Below are positions 1-8,340 of a stretch of DNA of 38,508 nt, in pieces. Position numbers and translations under genes: made by a program. Every line of letters begins with the position of its first letter. The first letter of the stretch is position 1. Where the stretch lies: positions 1 to 38,508 of the forward strand of contig CADCJS010000008.1 of NCBI GenBank assembly GCA_902801825.1, in the 5' to 3' direction. The DNA is from an uncultured Erysipelotrichaceae bacterium. Its GTDB lineage: Bacteria > Bacillota_I > Bacilli_A > RF39 > UBA660. A model generated the notes under the pieces. The model searched no databases. It saw nothing but the letters and a program-made list of their open reading frames with translations, and was not told the origin of the DNA.

Positions 1-29
1 ATAAGATAATAAATACTAGGAGGAGTTTT

Positions 30-1919
30 ATGTATAAAAATATATCTAAAAAAATATTGAGTTTTTTATTTGTTTTTACATTGTTTTTTATTAGTTTAAA
101 CAGTGTAAAAGCTGTATCAACTACAATAATGACTAATAATGTTAGATTAACAGATTTTATAAAACCAGGTGTTAATTCTTATACAACTAGGTTTTGGGCT
201 TGGAATAATGGTGATCCTGCATTAAGTTCTACTACTGATGGTGCGAATGCATTTTGTTTGGATCCTAACAATAGAGCACCAAGTGGATTAAATGGTTCTG
301 CGGGTACAGTACAGCAAATATCTGTTAGTGCAGTTGATTATAATTCAAGCAATCCTGGAGTGAATGATGCTGTTAGAAAACTATTGTATTATGGTATTGG
401 TGGACCTAGATGGGCAAGTGCCTCTACTCATTGGTATAATATTACTTGTGGAGGTAATATTTGCCCAGATTCAGTATATGCACTAGAGCATTTATTCTTA
501 TCAAATGTTGATGGAAGTTGTAATGCTGGAAATTGTACAAATTACGAATTTAGTTCTTACTTAGCAAACTATAATGATTTAATGAATGCTTTAAATACTC
601 TTGGAGATGTCCCAAGTACATTTCATGTTTATATTTATAATCCAGGAAATAACGAACAAAGAATTATTTATTGGACATATGAAGAAATACCACAAAAAGG
701 GTATATTGAAGTAACTAAAAATTTTACTAATACAAATGGTTTAAGTAATTTTGAATCTGATTTTTGTAATGGTGATGATGTAAAATTTCAAGCATGTGAT
801 AGTCAAGGTAATAATTGTGTTAATATGACACATGTTGCTAATACATGTAAATGGAGATATGGTTTAGATAGCAATAATAAACCATTATTAGCTGTAGGTA
901 ATAGTTATATTATTAAAGAAATATTAAATCAAGGTTCATCTTCAACAAAATATTCTTTTTCAGAAAATACTCAATCAAAAAGAGTTGTTATTAGTAATGT
1001 TAGCGCTGCTAATACTGCTGTTTCAGGTAATACTGCTAAAAATACAGCTACAATTACTAATAATTTAAAAAGATGTGTTAAAGTTAGAAAAATTGATACT
1101 TTTAGTGGTAATGGTTTACAAGGTGTTAAAGCAATTATATATAGAAATACAACACCTGATTTAAAGAAAACAGAAATTACGGATGCAAATGGTTATGCAA
1201 CGTTTTATGATTTGACAGAACTTGGATCAGGTCAATCATATGTTGTAACTATTGATACTGAGCATGAAGCAGGATTATTTAATAATACTTACACATTTAA
1301 TAAACCAACTGCTAATGTAAGTTTTTCTGTATCAGAACTTGGATATCAATCATATGATAGTTCTAATAATAATCATTGTTCAACAACATCTAAAAATTTA
1401 AATGATACTCCTCATAAAATAGATTGGTATAAAACAGATGAAAATGGTAAAAAACTAAGTGGTGCTAAGTTTAATGTTAAAGATAGTAATGGTAATACTA
1501 TTAAATCTAATGGAGTAAAGGATTCTAGTGGATGTTATGTTTATGATCCAAATGGTTCAAGTGATGGTTTTGAATCTGATGAAAATGGTTATACATGTAT
1601 AAGTTATGTTAATAAAAGTAAAACTTATACAGTAACAGAAACTGTACCGGCAGATTTTCATACATATAATTCTACAAATTCAATTACTATAAGTCCTACT
1701 ACTATGACAAAAAATAACAATAAATTAGTTAAAAGTGCGCAAGTAGATGCTAATACATTTGTTAATATTCCAACCGAATTTGAATTTACTAAGGGTGTTT
1801 CAGGTGAAAATGAAAATACTGATGAAATAATTAAAAAAATAAGTTCTATACAATTAAAAAAATTGAAATTTAATATTTATACTAAAATTGATAATGTTGA
1901 ATACACAATGGTGCCATAA
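30..1919 (+). CDS. Secreted SpaA/Cna_B-repeat surface adhesin, N-terminal part
   Basis: This is a 629-residue exported protein that starts at an ATG 5 bases after a strong AGGAGGAG site. Residues 1-28 are a signal peptide ending SVKA. The next ~200 residues form a Cys-containing head (AFCLDP at about 73-78) that loosely recalls thioester adhesin domains, but I do not find the usual TQxA motif, so that is only a possibility. From about residue 350 come prealbumin-like SpaA/Cna_B repeats (LQGVKAIIY, LSGAKFNVKD, YTVTETVPADF). The protein stops inside a further repeat, and that repeat's second half is the start of the next frame at 1922. It probably represents the front of one large cell-surface adhesin. 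It has more than a dozen cysteines, which is unusual for a Gram-positive surface protein. Its role in attachment is inferred from the domain type. Confidence 0.8.
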   Translation: MYKNISKKILSFLFVFTLFFISLNSVKAVSTTIMTNNVRLTDFIKPGVNSYTTRFWAWNNGDPALSSTTDGANAFCLDPNNRAPSGLNGSAGTVQQISVSAVDYNSSNPGVNDAVRKLLYYGIGGPRWASASTHWYNITCGGNICPDSVYALEHLFLSNVDGSCNAGNCTNYEFSSYLANYNDLMNALNTLGDVPSTFHVYIYNPGNNEQRIIYWTYEEIPQKGYIEVTKNFTNTNGLSNFESDFCNGDDVKFQACDSQGNNCVNMTHVANTCKWRYGLDSNNKPLLAVGNSYIIKEILNQGSSSTKYSFSENTQSKRVVISNVSAANTAVSGNTAKNTATITNNLKRCVKVRKIDTFSGNGLQGVKAIIYRNTTPDLKKTEITDANGYATFYDLTELGSGQSYVVTIDTEHEAGLFNNTYTFNKPTANVSFSVSELGYQSYDSSNNNHCSTTSKNLNDTPHKIDWYKTDENGKKLSGAKFNVKDSNGNTIKSNGVKDSSGCYVYDPNGSSDGFESDENGYTCISYVNKSKTYTVTETVPADFHTYNSTNSITISPTTMTKNNNKLVKSAQVDANTFVNIPTEFEFTKGVSGENENTDEIIKKISSIQLKKLKFNIYTKIDNVEYTMVP

Positions 1920-1921
1920 AA

Positions 1922-4231
1922 ATGAAAAGAATAGATAGTGCTGATGCTACATCATCTATTCAACTTGATGATGATAAAAACTTTAAGATTAAGTATTTAC
2001 CTAAAGGTGATTATTATATTAAAGAAGAAGGAGCATCTATAAATAATAATGGTACTTGTGATTGTGAAGATAATGATTGTATACCATTTTACTTTCCTAA
2101 AGGTGATGTAGGTACATTTAGAATTACATATTGTTCTAGTGAAACTGCTGCATCTTCTACTACTTGTCAAGGTTATGAAGATCAAACAATAGTAGGTATA
2201 GCTACTTCATCATATGATAATAAATTAACAGAATTAAATTTCACTAAGAAAGATTTTTATAGTTATGGTGATGCAAATGATGTTAATGGTTCTGCAGTAA
2301 GTTTTGAAGATACTAAAGAAAGAAGCGACTTTGATAGAATTGTATTTAATGTAAAAGATTCACAAGGTAATGTACTTAGATTTATCAAAGTTGGTAATAA
2401 TATTACTGATTCTAATAAAAAGTGTTTAAATGATAATGATTATAGTGTTTATAGATATGTTCCTAATGAAGTATATGATACTTTAACTGAAGAAGAAAAA
2501 GCTAGAGTTGTTACTGATTTACATACTTGTGGTGGTCATATTAAGATATTAGGATTATGTAGAGGTAAAACATATAAAGTTGAAGAAGTTTCTGTTCCAG
2601 AAGATTCTGTATATGTTAAAGAAACTGATACAAATGGTAATAATCCTTCTGTAGAATATACTATTAAGTGTTGTGAAGATGATATAACAATAGATTCAGA
2701 TACAGTTGTTATTAACGATAAACCAACTAGAGTTAGATTTGAAAAAAGAGATAGTAAATATAATTATTTAATACCTGATGAAACAACTACATTTAGAGTA
2801 TATCAATGTCCTAAGAATGAAGTTTGTCATCCTGCTGATGGAATAACTTCTAATATGAAATTAATGAAATTCCATAATAGAGCAGTAATTAATGGAGATG
2901 AAGAAGATCCTACAGATACAGAAGGATTAGAAGGTGTTGAAGTATATAGAACTGTTAGTGATAGTGATTTAAATAATGGAACTACTGGTGTCAGTGATTT
3001 ACATCCTTATAAAGGTATATTAGTACTTAGATATTTACCAGCAGGTTATAATTATGTATTACTTGAAACAGTCGCACCTAAAAATTATACACTTCCAATT
3101 GGTAGAAATGCTGAAACAATGTTTACTGTAACTAATACTACAGTTAATGTTGAAGAAGTAAGTGTACCAAATATTCCAACATCATTAATTGTAAGAAAGT
3201 ATTCTGATAATGGTAATTTATTAACAGGTGCTAAATTTAAGATTTATAAGAAAGATTCATGTAATTCAAATATAAAAGCTAGTAAACAAATAAGTAATGA
3301 ATTAAAAGATAATTATGTAGTTAATTTAAAAACTATTAGAGATGGAGTATATGAAGTTAGACCTATAGAAGATACAAATACATTTACAACTTGTTCTGGT
3401 TCTGATTGTAATTCTATTTCAACTAATCCTGAAACTAAATTAACTTATTCAACTTATTTAAATACTAAAGGTGATTTTAGTAATTTGGTTACTGAATCAA
3501 ATACAAATTTAAATCTTCAAGAAGGTGAAGCATTAATTCAATATCTTGAATATGGTAAATGTTATATTATTGAAGAAGTAAAAGCACCAAATGGTTATTC
3601 TTTACCAGAAAATGAAGATGATAGATTTGTAATGATAAATATTGATGAAAATAATTCTTATGGATTTGATACTAAGGATGCTTTAATCAATTCACCAACA
3701 CCATTTACATTCTATAAGTATGATGAATACAATAATTTAATTGATGGTGCAGAGTTTAAATTACAAAAATTAAATAATGATAAAGTATATGAAGATATAA
3801 CTGTTACTAAAGAAGAAAAAGATGATAAGTTCTTCTATAAAGTTGATAAAAATACTGATAATGTTATTATAGAAACTAAAAATGGACAAGCAACAGTTTA
3901 TTACCTAGAAGAAGGTCAATATAGAATTGTTGAAATTAAATCTCCAGATGGAAAAGAACTTCCAAAGAATCCTAATATAGCTACTTTCTTTGTTGATAGT
4001 AATGGTAAAGCATATGGTAATTCAATTATTTCAAATAAATCAAAAACAGAAAAAATTAAAGTAGTACCATCTGCACAAGCTGAATTTATAGTAGGCATTC
4101 GTACAGGACAAAAAATTATTAAATATGGTTTAATAATAGCTGTTTTAAGTATTGCTATATCAGTATTAATGTTTATTAATAATAAGAGTGATAAATTTGA
4201 TATAAAGAGGGGCAAAAATGGAAAGAAATAA
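1922..4231 (+). CDS. SpaA/Cna_B-repeat surface adhesin, C-terminal part with membrane anchor
   Basis: A 769-residue frame opens 2 bases after the stop of the preceding gene, in the -1 frame. Its first 35 residues (ending YLPKGDYYIKEE) are the second half of the SpaA repeat begun upstream, and it has no signal peptide, so it is most likely the continuation of the same protein. At least four more repeats follow, each with the typical ending (YLPAGYNYVLLETVAP, YLEYGKCYIIEEVKAP, YLEEGQYRIVEIKSP) where the isopeptide-domain glutamate lies. A membrane helix at about residues 730-750 is followed by a short basic tail. There is no LPxTG sorting motif, so anchoring would be by the helix. It is Cys-rich (GTCDCEDNDC, KCCEDD, TCSGSDC). 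If not rejoined to the upstream frame, the product would lack an export signal. Confidence 0.75.
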   Translation: MKRIDSADATSSIQLDDDKNFKIKYLPKGDYYIKEEGASINNNGTCDCEDNDCIPFYFPKGDVGTFRITYCSSETAASSTTCQGYEDQTIVGIATSSYDNKLTELNFTKKDFYSYGDANDVNGSAVSFEDTKERSDFDRIVFNVKDSQGNVLRFIKVGNNITDSNKKCLNDNDYSVYRYVPNEVYDTLTEEEKARVVTDLHTCGGHIKILGLCRGKTYKVEEVSVPEDSVYVKETDTNGNNPSVEYTIKCCEDDITIDSDTVVINDKPTRVRFEKRDSKYNYLIPDETTTFRVYQCPKNEVCHPADGITSNMKLMKFHNRAVINGDEEDPTDTEGLEGVEVYRTVSDSDLNNGTTGVSDLHPYKGILVLRYLPAGYNYVLLETVAPKNYTLPIGRNAETMFTVTNTTVNVEEVSVPNIPTSLIVRKYSDNGNLLTGAKFKIYKKDSCNSNIKASKQISNELKDNYVVNLKTIRDGVYEVRPIEDTNTFTTCSGSDCNSISTNPETKLTYSTYLNTKGDFSNLVTESNTNLNLQEGEALIQYLEYGKCYIIEEVKAPNGYSLPENEDDRFVMINIDENNSYGFDTKDALINSPTPFTFYKYDEYNNLIDGAEFKLQKLNNDKVYEDITVTKEEKDDKFFYKVDKNTDNVIIETKNGQATVYYLEEGQYRIVEIKSPDGKELPKNPNIATFFVDSNGKAYGNSIISNKSKTEKIKVVPSAQAEFIVGIRTGQKIIKYGLIIAVLSIAISVLMFINNKSDKFDIKRGKNGKK

Positions 4232-4847
4232 GAATTTTGTAATAACAATTATAGTATTAGTATTTCTTCTTGGAACTGCGATTGTAATTGCGCAGTTCTT
4301 TGAAGATTTTGAAAATGTTAGAATTAGAAAAAGTAATAAAACTATTTTTACATCTTCTGATTTAACTATTTCAAAACTAAGTTATAATACTAATGAAAAA
4401 GAAATAAAAAAGAATTTTAAAAAATTAAAAAAAGAAACAACTTATGAAGAAAATGGATATAAGTATAAAAAACTAGAATATAAGAAATTAACTTTAACAT
4501 TAAAAGAAAACTATGATGATTTTGTATTATGTAAAGTTGAAACTACTAGTAGAAAATATTTATTTTCAAGAAATATTAGAGTAGGAGATAGTATTAATAA
4601 AACTGCTAGAAAATATAGAGTTGAAAAATCAAAAGGTAATTATTTATATGGTAATTATACTATGGATGCATTAAATAATAATGAAACTGATAAACAAATT
4701 TATTTTGGTGTTAGAACTAAAGATAAGTTAATGTATTTAAATAGAGATAATGTTGTAAATGGAAAATATAGTTATATTTCTAAAATTACATTTGATGTTA
4801 AACATGGAAAAGTATCGAAAATTTCATGGAGTTATGATATAAAGTAG
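4218..4847 (+). CDS. Membrane-anchored extracytoplasmic protein of unknown function
   Basis: A 209-residue protein I do not recognise. It overlaps the end of the adhesin gene by 14 bases and has a GAGGGG ribosome site at about 4207-4212, so it is translationally linked to the adhesin. Residues 7-27 form one N-terminal membrane helix or uncleaved signal. The rest is Lys-, Asn- and Tyr-rich and probably beta-structured, with a RVGDSINKTARKY segment. That segment resembles the GDS..V..kYG turn of several small secreted domains, but the similarity is weak. A single cysteine lies in the extracytoplasmic part. Position suggests a partner or assembly factor for the surface adhesin; this is inference. 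Confidence 0.7.
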   Translation: MERNKNFVITIIVLVFLLGTAIVIAQFFEDFENVRIRKSNKTIFTSSDLTISKLSYNTNEKEIKKNFKKLKKETTYEENGYKYKKLEYKKLTLTLKENYDDFVLCKVETTSRKYLFSRNIRVGDSINKTARKYRVEKSKGNYLYGNYTMDALNNNETDKQIYFGVRTKDKLMYLNRDNVVNGKYSYISKITFDVKHGKVSKISWSYDIK

Positions 4848-4854
4848 GTGAATT

Positions 4855-5367
4855 ATGAAAAAATATTTAAATAAGAAAATTTTAATTATTATAATAATAT
4901 TTGTTGTTTTTGCAATTTCTTTATTAGGAATATTCCTGAATAATGGATCTATTCATACTAAAGGTATAAAAGTTTATTATAGAACTTATACTAAAGAAAA
5001 AGGTTGGACTTCATGGAAAAAAAATGGTCAAGTATCAGGTGATAAAAAACATAATATACTAGCAGTAGAAATGAAAGTAAAATCTAAATCTAGAGGTTAT
5101 ATTTTTTATAATGTATATCAAAAAGATTGGATAGAAAATGATTGCTATGATGAAGTAGTATGTGGTAATACTAAAAGTAAAAATGGAATAACATCAATTA
5201 AAGTTATGCTTTCTGACACTTTATATAAAAAATATAACACATCTTATAAAGTATATACTAATAAATGGTTAGATTATAAATCTGATTATAATATTTCATC
5301 TAATACAGATAGTAAGAAATCTATAACTGCAATTCAATTAAAAATAGAAGAAAGAAATAAAAAATAG
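4855..5367 (+). CDS. Membrane-anchored protein with three ChW-like repeats
   Basis: A 170-residue protein preceded by TAGGTG, starting 7 bases after the previous stop. Residues 8-27 are a membrane helix or uncleaved signal. The remainder can be read as three degenerate ChW (clostridial hydrophobic, conserved W) repeats: YYRTYTKEKGWTSWKKNG ending ILAVEMKV, then VYQKDWIEN ending ITSIKVML, then YKVYTNKWLDY ending ITAIQLKI. ChW repeats occur in secreted and surface proteins of Clostridia. The assignment rests on the W and the closing hydrophobic strand in each unit. It closes the operon, because an intrinsic terminator follows immediately. The function is probably cell-surface binding or adhesin support, which is inferred. 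Confidence 0.65.
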   Translation: MKKYLNKKILIIIIIFVVFAISLLGIFLNNGSIHTKGIKVYYRTYTKEKGWTSWKKNGQVSGDKKHNILAVEMKVKSKSRGYIFYNVYQKDWIENDCYDEVVCGNTKSKNGITSIKVMLSDTLYKKYNTSYKVYTNKWLDYKSDYNISSNTDSKKSITAIQLKIEERNKK

Positions 5368-5389
5368 TTTAATTTAAACTATTTTTTTA
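5361..5389 (+). terminator. Intrinsic terminator of the adhesin operon
   Basis: A ten-base perfect stem (AAAATAGTTT / AAACTATTTT) with a 5-base loop runs into a T tract. It overlaps the stop codon of the ChW-repeat gene. Confidence 0.8.
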
Positions 5390-5399
5390 TTTTTAAAAA

Positions 5400-5408
5400 T
5401 GATATAAT
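5400..5408 (+). promoter_or_regulatory. Extended -10 promoter for the NlpC/P60 gene
   Basis: TGATATAAT at 5400-5408 is a perfect extended -10. No convincing -35 is present. It lies 25 bases before the start codon and directly after a terminator, so this gene is probably transcribed on its own. Confidence 0.5.
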
Positions 5409-5433
5409 TATATAAAATAAAAAGGGTATTTAT

Positions 5434-6768
5434 ATGAAGAAGATTATTGTAATTGATATTATAATTTTATTATTTTTAGTTCCTTCGATTATTTTTACTA
5501 AAGTATATTATTATGTTAAAGATAATAATATTAATCTTAGTAATTTTGATATTGTTTATGAAAATAAAATAGATGAAGATTTTAAATATACTGTTAAAAT
5601 TGATTCTAAAGATAATAATGAATTTTATAGTTTTAAAATAGATAATAGTGATTATTTAAAGCATGATAATGCTGTTTTTAAGCTAGAAGAAGGTAAACAT
5701 ATTTTATATGTAAAAAAAGGTGAAAAAACAGCATCTAAAGAGGTTTATGTTAAAAAGAATATCTTAGGTTCTTTTAGTAGTTCTATTGATAATTTAGATA
5801 TTTATTATTTAGCTTTAAATGGTCAAAAAGCATTTAATTTTAGTTTTAAATATGATGATACATTTAATAAAAATGTATATTATAAAATAGAAAATTCTAA
5901 TGTTATTAAAATAGAAAATAATATTGTATATGGTTTAAGTGTTGGTAATAGTAAAGTAACTGCATATTTAGAAGATGGTAATAAAAAAGAATATAATTTT
6001 ATGGTTACAGATTTAATTGTACCTATGTATATTGATAATAATAAGCCATATTTATCTTGTAATAAATATACATTTGAAGAAGCACAGTTACTTGATGATA
6101 TATTATATTCTAGAGTAAAAGAAGGAATAGAAGGTTCTAGAGGTGGTGTTTTAGCAGCAGCAAGATTTCTTACATTAGAGTTTCCTTATTCAATTAATTA
6201 TTTTAATGAAAACGGTAGATTAAATAATCATAATTCTAAACATATAGATGGTGAAGGTAGATATTATCACAAAGGTTTATATTTAGATTCTAGTAAGTAC
6301 TTAGATATAGAAAAAAATTCATCTACTTTTAGTGGACCTAAAATTTGGGGGTGTCCTTTATATGATGAATATTTAAATAGCTATAGAAGCAATGGTTTTT
6401 CTTGTTCTGGTTTTGTTACTTGGGCTATGTATAATGGTGGATTTGATGTTAAAGATGTAGGTGCTGGAGATTATATAGATATAGATGATGAATTATCAGA
6501 TTTAGGTAAAAGAAATAAAATTACATATGAATATATGAAAAATGGTAATTATAAAGTTGGAGATTTTATCGCTAGAGATGGACATGCTGCATTAATAATA
6601 GGAATAGATGAAAATAATATTTATACTGCTGAGTCTTTACCACCAAAATTAAAAGTATATACTTATGAAAGATATAGTGGTATTGTAAAAGATACAAATT
6701 TAACTTATATAATAGAAATGGACGATATTTATAAAGAAAAAAGTTCAAATTATAATAACATGTGGTAA
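5434..6768 (+). CDS. Secreted NlpC/P60-type cell-wall hydrolase with Big-2-like domain
   Basis: A 444-residue protein. Residues 4-24 form a membrane anchor or signal. About 120-200 is a bacterial Ig-like group 2 domain (ends VYGLSVGNSKVTAYLEDG). The C-terminal ~170 residues are an NlpC/P60-like papain fold: SCSGFVTWAMYNGG carries the likely catalytic Cys324, and RDGHAALIIG carries the likely His384. Such enzymes cleave peptidoglycan stem peptides or related amide bonds outside the cell. The stretch between the Ig-like domain and Cys324 is longer than in minimal NlpC/P60 enzymes. A GGGTAT ribosome site precedes the ATG. It lies beside the adhesin operon but has its own promoter. The exact substrate cannot be told from sequence. 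Confidence 0.75.
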   Translation: MKKIIVIDIIILLFLVPSIIFTKVYYYVKDNNINLSNFDIVYENKIDEDFKYTVKIDSKDNNEFYSFKIDNSDYLKHDNAVFKLEEGKHILYVKKGEKTASKEVYVKKNILGSFSSSIDNLDIYYLALNGQKAFNFSFKYDDTFNKNVYYKIENSNVIKIENNIVYGLSVGNSKVTAYLEDGNKKEYNFMVTDLIVPMYIDNNKPYLSCNKYTFEEAQLLDDILYSRVKEGIEGSRGGVLAAARFLTLEFPYSINYFNENGRLNNHNSKHIDGEGRYYHKGLYLDSSKYLDIEKNSSTFSGPKIWGCPLYDEYLNSYRSNGFSCSGFVTWAMYNGGFDVKDVGAGDYIDIDDELSDLGKRNKITYEYMKNGNYKVGDFIARDGHAALIIGIDENNIYTAESLPPKLKVYTYERYSGIVKDTNLTYIIEMDDIYKEKSSNYNNMW

Positions 6769-6793
6769 AACATTAGTTTTTTATTTAATTATA

Positions 6794-6802
6794 TGTTATA
6801 CT
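6794..6802 (+). promoter_or_regulatory. Extended -10 promoter of the ireB operon
   Basis: TGTTATACT is an extended -10 (TGn plus TATACT) 23 bases before the ireB start. The -35 region is not recognisable. Confidence 0.5.
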
Positions 6803-6825
6803 AGACTTATTAAAGAGGTGATATT

Positions 6826-7071
6826 ATGCTAGAAAAGACTAATATATTTGATATTAAAGATATTAATTCAATGCTAGTTAAATCAACACTAGGCGAAGTT
6901 AAAGATGCTTTAGAAGAAAAAGGTTATAATGCAATTAACCAATTAGTAGGTTATTTAATTAGTGGTGATCCAGGTTATATATCTAATTATAAAGATTCTA
7001 GAAAGAAAATATCTAAATTAGATAGAACAGAAATTATAGAGAATTTGCTTCATTCTTATTTAGAAAAATGA
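6826..7071 (+). CDS. ireB: IreB family regulatory phosphoprotein
   Basis: An 81-residue protein of the UPF0297/IreB (B. subtilis YrzL) family, recognised by the core KDALEEKGYNAINQLVGYLISGDPGYI and the C-terminal EIIENLLHSYL. In Enterococcus, IreB is phosphorylated by the Ser/Thr kinase IreK and influences cephalosporin resistance; here the kinase is outside the window. The N-terminus differs from the usual form but keeps a Thr at position 5. It has an AGAGGTG ribosome site. Its stop overlaps the ruvX start by 4 bases (ATGA), so the two are translationally coupled, as in many Firmicutes. Confidence 0.92.
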   Translation: MLEKTNIFDIKDINSMLVKSTLGEVKDALEEKGYNAINQLVGYLISGDPGYISNYKDSRKKISKLDRTEIIENLLHSYLEK

Positions 7072-7487
7072 GATATTTAGGTTTAGATTTAGGTACTAAA
7101 ACATTAGGTGTATCAATATCTGATAAGTTAGGTATTATCGCAAATTCATTAATAGTTTTAAGATATGATAATGAAGATTATGATTATTTAATAAATGAAT
7201 TAAAAAAAATTATTGATGAATATAGTGTTAATACTATTGTTTTAGGTTACCCTAAAAATATGAATAATTCAATAGGTGAAGCAGCTAAAAGAAGTTTGAA
7301 ATTTAAAGAAATACTTGAAGATAAATTAAATATTTTAGTTGTTTTAGAAGATGAAAGATTATCTAGTGTAGAAGCAAATAATATAATGATAAAACATGAT
7401 ATTTCAAGAAAAAAAAGAAAAGAAAGTGTTGATAAAGTCGCATCAACAATAATACTTCAAAGATTTTTGGATAGAAGAAAGGATTAA
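7068..7487 (+). CDS. ruvX: RuvX/YqgF Holliday junction resolvase-like nuclease
   Basis: A 139-residue RNase H-fold protein of the YqgF/RuvX (YrrK) family. The first acidic motif is GLDLGTKTLGVSISD at the N-terminus, VLGYPKNMNNSIG is the middle motif, and LEDERLSSVEA plus SVDKVASTIILQRFL carry the later acidic residues. Family members act on Holliday junctions or in 16S rRNA 5' end maturation. The length is normal for the family. It overlaps ireB by 4 bases and lies 5 bases before the DUF1292 gene, as in Bacillus. Confidence 0.93.
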   Translation: MRYLGLDLGTKTLGVSISDKLGIIANSLIVLRYDNEDYDYLINELKKIIDEYSVNTIVLGYPKNMNNSIGEAAKRSLKFKEILEDKLNILVVLEDERLSSVEANNIMIKHDISRKKRKESVDKVASTIILQRFLDRRKD

Positions 7488-7492
7488 TAATT

Positions 7493-7750
7493 ATGAATAA
7501 TAAGTCTATAGAATTTATGAATAACAATGGGGAATTAATTTGTGGTAGAATATTATATGCTTATGAAGTTAAGGATAATAATATTTGTGTAGTATATACT
7601 TTAGATGAAAAATTAGAAGATGGAACAACAAAAACATACGCAATTATATATGATGAAAGAAATAATAAAATAAAGTCTATAGATGATAAAAATAATTATA
7701 AAATCATCGAAAAACTATTAAGTAATTTTACAAAGACAAAGCAGGAGTAA
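7493..7750 (+). CDS. DUF1292 family protein (YrzB-like)
   Basis: An 85-residue acidic small protein matching the DUF1292/YrzB family in size, beta-rich pattern (GELICGRILYAYEV, NICVVYTLDE, TYAIIYDERNNKI) and position directly after ruvX. No biochemical function is established for the family. In Bacillus the next gene is mltG (yrrL). Here the tRNA methyltransferase gene follows after one base, so mltG is missing from the block. Confidence 0.8.
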   Translation: MNNKSIEFMNNNGELICGRILYAYEVKDNNICVVYTLDEKLEDGTTKTYAIIYDERNNKIKSIDDKNNYKIIEKLLSNFTKTKQE

Positions 7751-7751
7751 T

Positions 7752-8339
7752 ATGGATAATAGAATTATTGAAATTGAAAAATATGCTAAAGAAAATAATA
7801 TTCCTATAATGCAAAAAAAAGGAATTAATTATTTGTGTAATTTCATAAAAAAGAACAATATTAAAAATATATTAGAAATAGGAAGTGCAATTGGTTATTC
7901 TTCAATTAAAATGGCTTTAGTAGATAAAGATATAAAAATAACTACTATTGAAAAAGATAACGAAAGATATTTAGAAGCACTTAAAAATATAAAAAATATG
8001 GATTTAGAAAAGCAAATAACATTAATATTAGGTGATGCTTTAAATATTAATTTAAAAGATAAATATGATTTAATTTTTATTGATGCTGCAAAGGCACAAT
8101 ATATTAGATTCTTTAAAAAATATGAAGTAAACTTAAAAGAAAATGGATATTTCTTTAGTGATAATATGGATTTTCATGGTTTTCGTGAAAATAAGGATTT
8201 AATTAAGAGTAAAAATTTAAGACAATTAGTTGGTAAAATAGAAAAATTTATTATATTTTTAAAAGAAAATGATAAATATGAAACAAAGTTTTTAAAAACT
8301 GGAGATGGAATTGCTATTTCTAAAAAAAAGGGTGATTAA
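7752..8339 (+). CDS. trmR: tRNA 5-hydroxyuridine methyltransferase
   Basis: A 195-residue class I SAM-dependent O-methyltransferase of the YrrM/TrmR type. The SAM site is ILEIGSAIGYSSIKMA (about 37-52), the acidic loop is TTIEKDNERYLEA, and the metal/active-site strand is YDLIFIDAAKAQYIRFF. In B. subtilis TrmR methylates 5-hydroxyuridine at tRNA position 34 to 5-methoxyuridine. The two following U32 genes make the hydroxyuridine substrate, which strongly supports this specific function over a generic catechol-type methyltransferase. An AGGAG site lies 4 bases before the ATG at 7752. Confidence 0.88.
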   Translation: MDNRIIEIEKYAKENNIPIMQKKGINYLCNFIKKNNIKNILEIGSAIGYSSIKMALVDKDIKITTIEKDNERYLEALKNIKNMDLEKQITLILGDALNINLKDKYDLIFIDAAKAQYIRFFKKYEVNLKENGYFFSDNMDFHGFRENKDLIKSKNLRQLVGKIEKFIIFLKENDKYETKFLKTGDGIAISKKKGD

Positions 8340-8340
8340 T

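Noticed and set aside
1833-1862. Two in-frame A7 runs (A_AAA_AAA) near the end of the first adhesin frame as sites for programmed -1 frameshifting
   Set aside because: The -1 frame meets a TAA at 1871-1873, before the second adhesin frame is open, so slipping at either run cannot join the two parts.
4060-4231. LPxTG-type sortase signal at the adhesin C-terminus
   Set aside because: No LPxTG or close variant is seen before the membrane helix.
1997-4248. Minus-strand frames opposite the adhesin
   Set aside because: They have no ribosome sites and their sequence is the complement of repeat-coding DNA; they are shadows.
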